NCBI GenBank assembly: GCA_052246695.1
Contig: JBQQCK010000012.1
Reading direction: 5' to 3' (one strand)
Length of the DNA stretch: 64,000 nt
Source of the DNA: Gracilibacillus sp052246695
GTDB lineage: Bacteria > Bacillota > Bacilli > Bacillales > Amphibacillaceae
Below, one piece after another: positions 62,370 to 64,000 of this stretch (position 1 is its first letter; every line of letters starts with the position of its first letter). The position numbers and the translations under genes are program-made. The notes below the pieces were generated by a model. It did no database searches, was not told where the DNA came from, and saw only the letters and a list, made by a program, of their open reading frames with translations.

Positions 62370-64000
62370 GTGCGTTATGATTAACAGGTCATAGGGTTCG
62401 AAGCACAGGTAGATTCGGTTGAACGAAGGCTGAAGCCAACAATATTAAAAGGTATGCCAACGGATAGACCGCATGGCTGAAAAACTAGATATGGTGAGAA
62501 TGACTTTTTGAGGAAAAAGCTGACAAACTTCCGAATGTAAAGGTCTAAAGTTAGAACATAAGGAAACTTATGTCCCAACCAACGTTGGGGTGAGTGGTGT
62601 AAAGTAAGAATCTGCCCTATGAAATACGCTATACCGAACAATGGCGGTATCCAGCTCACAGGCTCAGAGGAAGCACCTACTTCTAGAACGGATAGCTACC
62701 TTGTATGGTACTTGGGAAGCGAGAAACATCGAAAGATGGACTGTTATCCTAGATGGTTGCTATAAGGCTTAAGCCGAAATGCATTTACTCTTGCGAAGGT
62801 AGGGGTACGACTAAAGAAGCACCTGTAATGGGTGTGGAGGAACAGCCCCAAGTCTAGTAATATAAAACGATTATTTTCCTAACGTGAATTGCACCGGTCG
62901 GGTAAGAATGTGGGAACATCATCTCAGAGAGGATGATGCCACAGTGCAAACGCTAAGGTATTGGGATTACTACGACATGACAGATACATTTTCCGAACTC
63001 TATGATAAATCGTCTAAAAAGGAATCATTCTCTAATTTATACGACCTCATTACTTCTAGGAAAAATATTCTGTTAGCTTATCGAACGATAAAGTCTAATA
63101 AAGGTTCAAAGACTGCGGGAACAGACAAGAAAACGATTGATGATTTAAAGAAACTATCTGAAAGTCAAATAGTCATCGAAATACAAAACAAGTTAAAGAA
63201 TTATCGCCCAAAAAAAGTACGACGGAAATTAATTGAGAAAGAAAATGGTAAGTGGAGACCGTTAGGTATCTTGTATGATAGATAGAATGATTCAACAATG
63301 CTTTAGACAAGTGCTTGAATCAATTATGGAAGCAAGGTTCTACAAACATAGTTACGGTTTTAGGCCGTTAAGGTCTACACATCATGCTATGGCAAGAGTA
63401 CAATTCCTTATTAATCAAGCTCAGCTTCATTATGTCGTTGACATTGATATTAAAGGATTTTTCGACAATATTAATCACAACCGTCTGATGAAACAACTTT
63501 GGAATATAGGCATCCATGACCGACAGGTCTTAGCTTGTATATCTAAAATGTTAAAAGCTGAAATCGATGGAGAAGGTGTCCCTACAAAGGGTGCTCCGCA
63601 AGGCGGATTGTTGTCACCGTTACTATCAAATGTAGTGCTGAACGACTTAGACCATTGGGTAGCTGAACAGTGGGAGTTCTTCTCTCTTCACAAAGATTAT
63701 AAAACCCGTGAAGGTGAGCTTTACGCCAAGAAACGAACGAACTTGAAAGAAGGTTACCTCGTCCGCTATGCGGACGACTTTAAGGTTCTATGCCGTGATT
63801 GGAAAACCGCACAGAAATGGTATCATGCTATTAAGTTATACTTGAAGCAGCGTTTGAAACTAGACATCTCGCCAGAAAAATCTCAAGTTATTAACCTAAG
63901 AAAAAGAGAATCCGAATTCCTTGGGTTTACGATCCGTGCGAACAGAAAAGGGAAAAAGAGAGTTGCACATACAGGCTTAAAAGAAAGTAAAAAGCGTAAA
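62370..64000 (+). mobile_element. Group II intron, 3' part beyond window
   Basis: Starts at GTGCG 62370, the usual group II 5' end. About 600 bases of structured, non-coding intron RNA follow (domains I-III), then a reverse transcriptase frame beginning in domain IV. Domains V and VI are outside. A stable hairpin (ggatag, ggaaac / gttttcc-like gtttcc, ctatcc, at about 62316-62355) lies just upstream of the insertion point. Bases 62269-62369 hold that hairpin and nothing else. Confidence 0.85.
62977..64000 (+). pseudogene. ltrA: Group II intron reverse transcriptase/maturase, frameshifted
   Basis: First part (ATG 62977 to the stop at 63283-63285) has the N-terminal RT0/RT1 regions with KGSKTAGTDKKTI and KWRPLGI. 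The frame then breaks at about 63270: adding two C's would restore GIPCMIDRMIQQCF. From 63275 the second frame is open to the window edge and contains HSYGFRPLRSTHHA, VVDIDIKGFFDNI, GAPQGGLLSPLLSN and the catalytic YADD in RYADDFKVLC. The maturase/X and endonuclease domains lie outside. A 2-base deletion or sequencing error in an otherwise well-kept gene. Confidence 0.85.

Overview
The window is a low-GC Firmicute chromosome, most likely from a salt- or alkali-tolerant, endospore-forming member of the Bacillaceae (Gracilibacillus/Oceanobacillus-like). The grounds are gene content and order: the recD2-alaS-ireB-ruvX-mltG-trmR-udk-greA-yrrS-mtnN block, an uninterrupted sigK, sda, and the yqeG-yqeH-aroE-yhbY-nadD-yqeK-rsfS-yqeM block all match Bacillus subtilis. 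An Mrp-type Na+/H+ antiporter operon and very acidic surface protein fit a saline habitat. Genus assignment is inference.

Layout. 1-1 kb: 3' end of recD2. 1.2-5.8 kb: a type VII secretion (LXG) toxin island with two small partner proteins, an LXG/Ntox15 nuclease toxin and a Tdi1-like immunity protein, followed by the decayed remains of at least two YezG-type immunity genes. 5.9-17.4 kb: housekeeping, with a T-box-controlled alaS, translation/tRNA modification, cell-wall (mltG), nucleotide salvage and sporulation (sigK) genes. 17.6-22.9 kb: mrp operon on the minus strand, in the order A-C-D-E-F-G with no mrpB. 23.2-28.8 kb: sda, not previously obvious because it is only 46 codons, preceded by a cluster of DnaA boxes, then the yqeG-yqeM operon. 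The synteny breaks at 28.9 kb in a 51-52 bp tandem repeat array.

29-54 kb is a looser accessory stretch: NERD protein, a CcpA-site-bearing GH78-like glycosidase, a giant polytopic membrane protein, dehydrogenases, rpiA, a membrane-anchored SF2 helicase, YetF-like and coat-like proteins, an MFS transporter, a patatin, a holin-like small toxin gene with a structured transcript, a CoA-disulfide reductase, YppC-like DUF2515, and a SpoIISA-type membrane toxin followed by two tiny basic genes that may be its antitoxins. Several dispersed intergenic repeats occur here.

54-60 kb is a single 2007-residue sortase-anchored surface protein with three lamin-tail domains and a metallophosphoesterase domain. 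61-64 kb carries a cloverleaf-like inverted-repeat element, a GC-richer P-loop kinase that looks foreign, and a group II intron whose reverse transcriptase is broken by a frameshift and which runs off the right edge.
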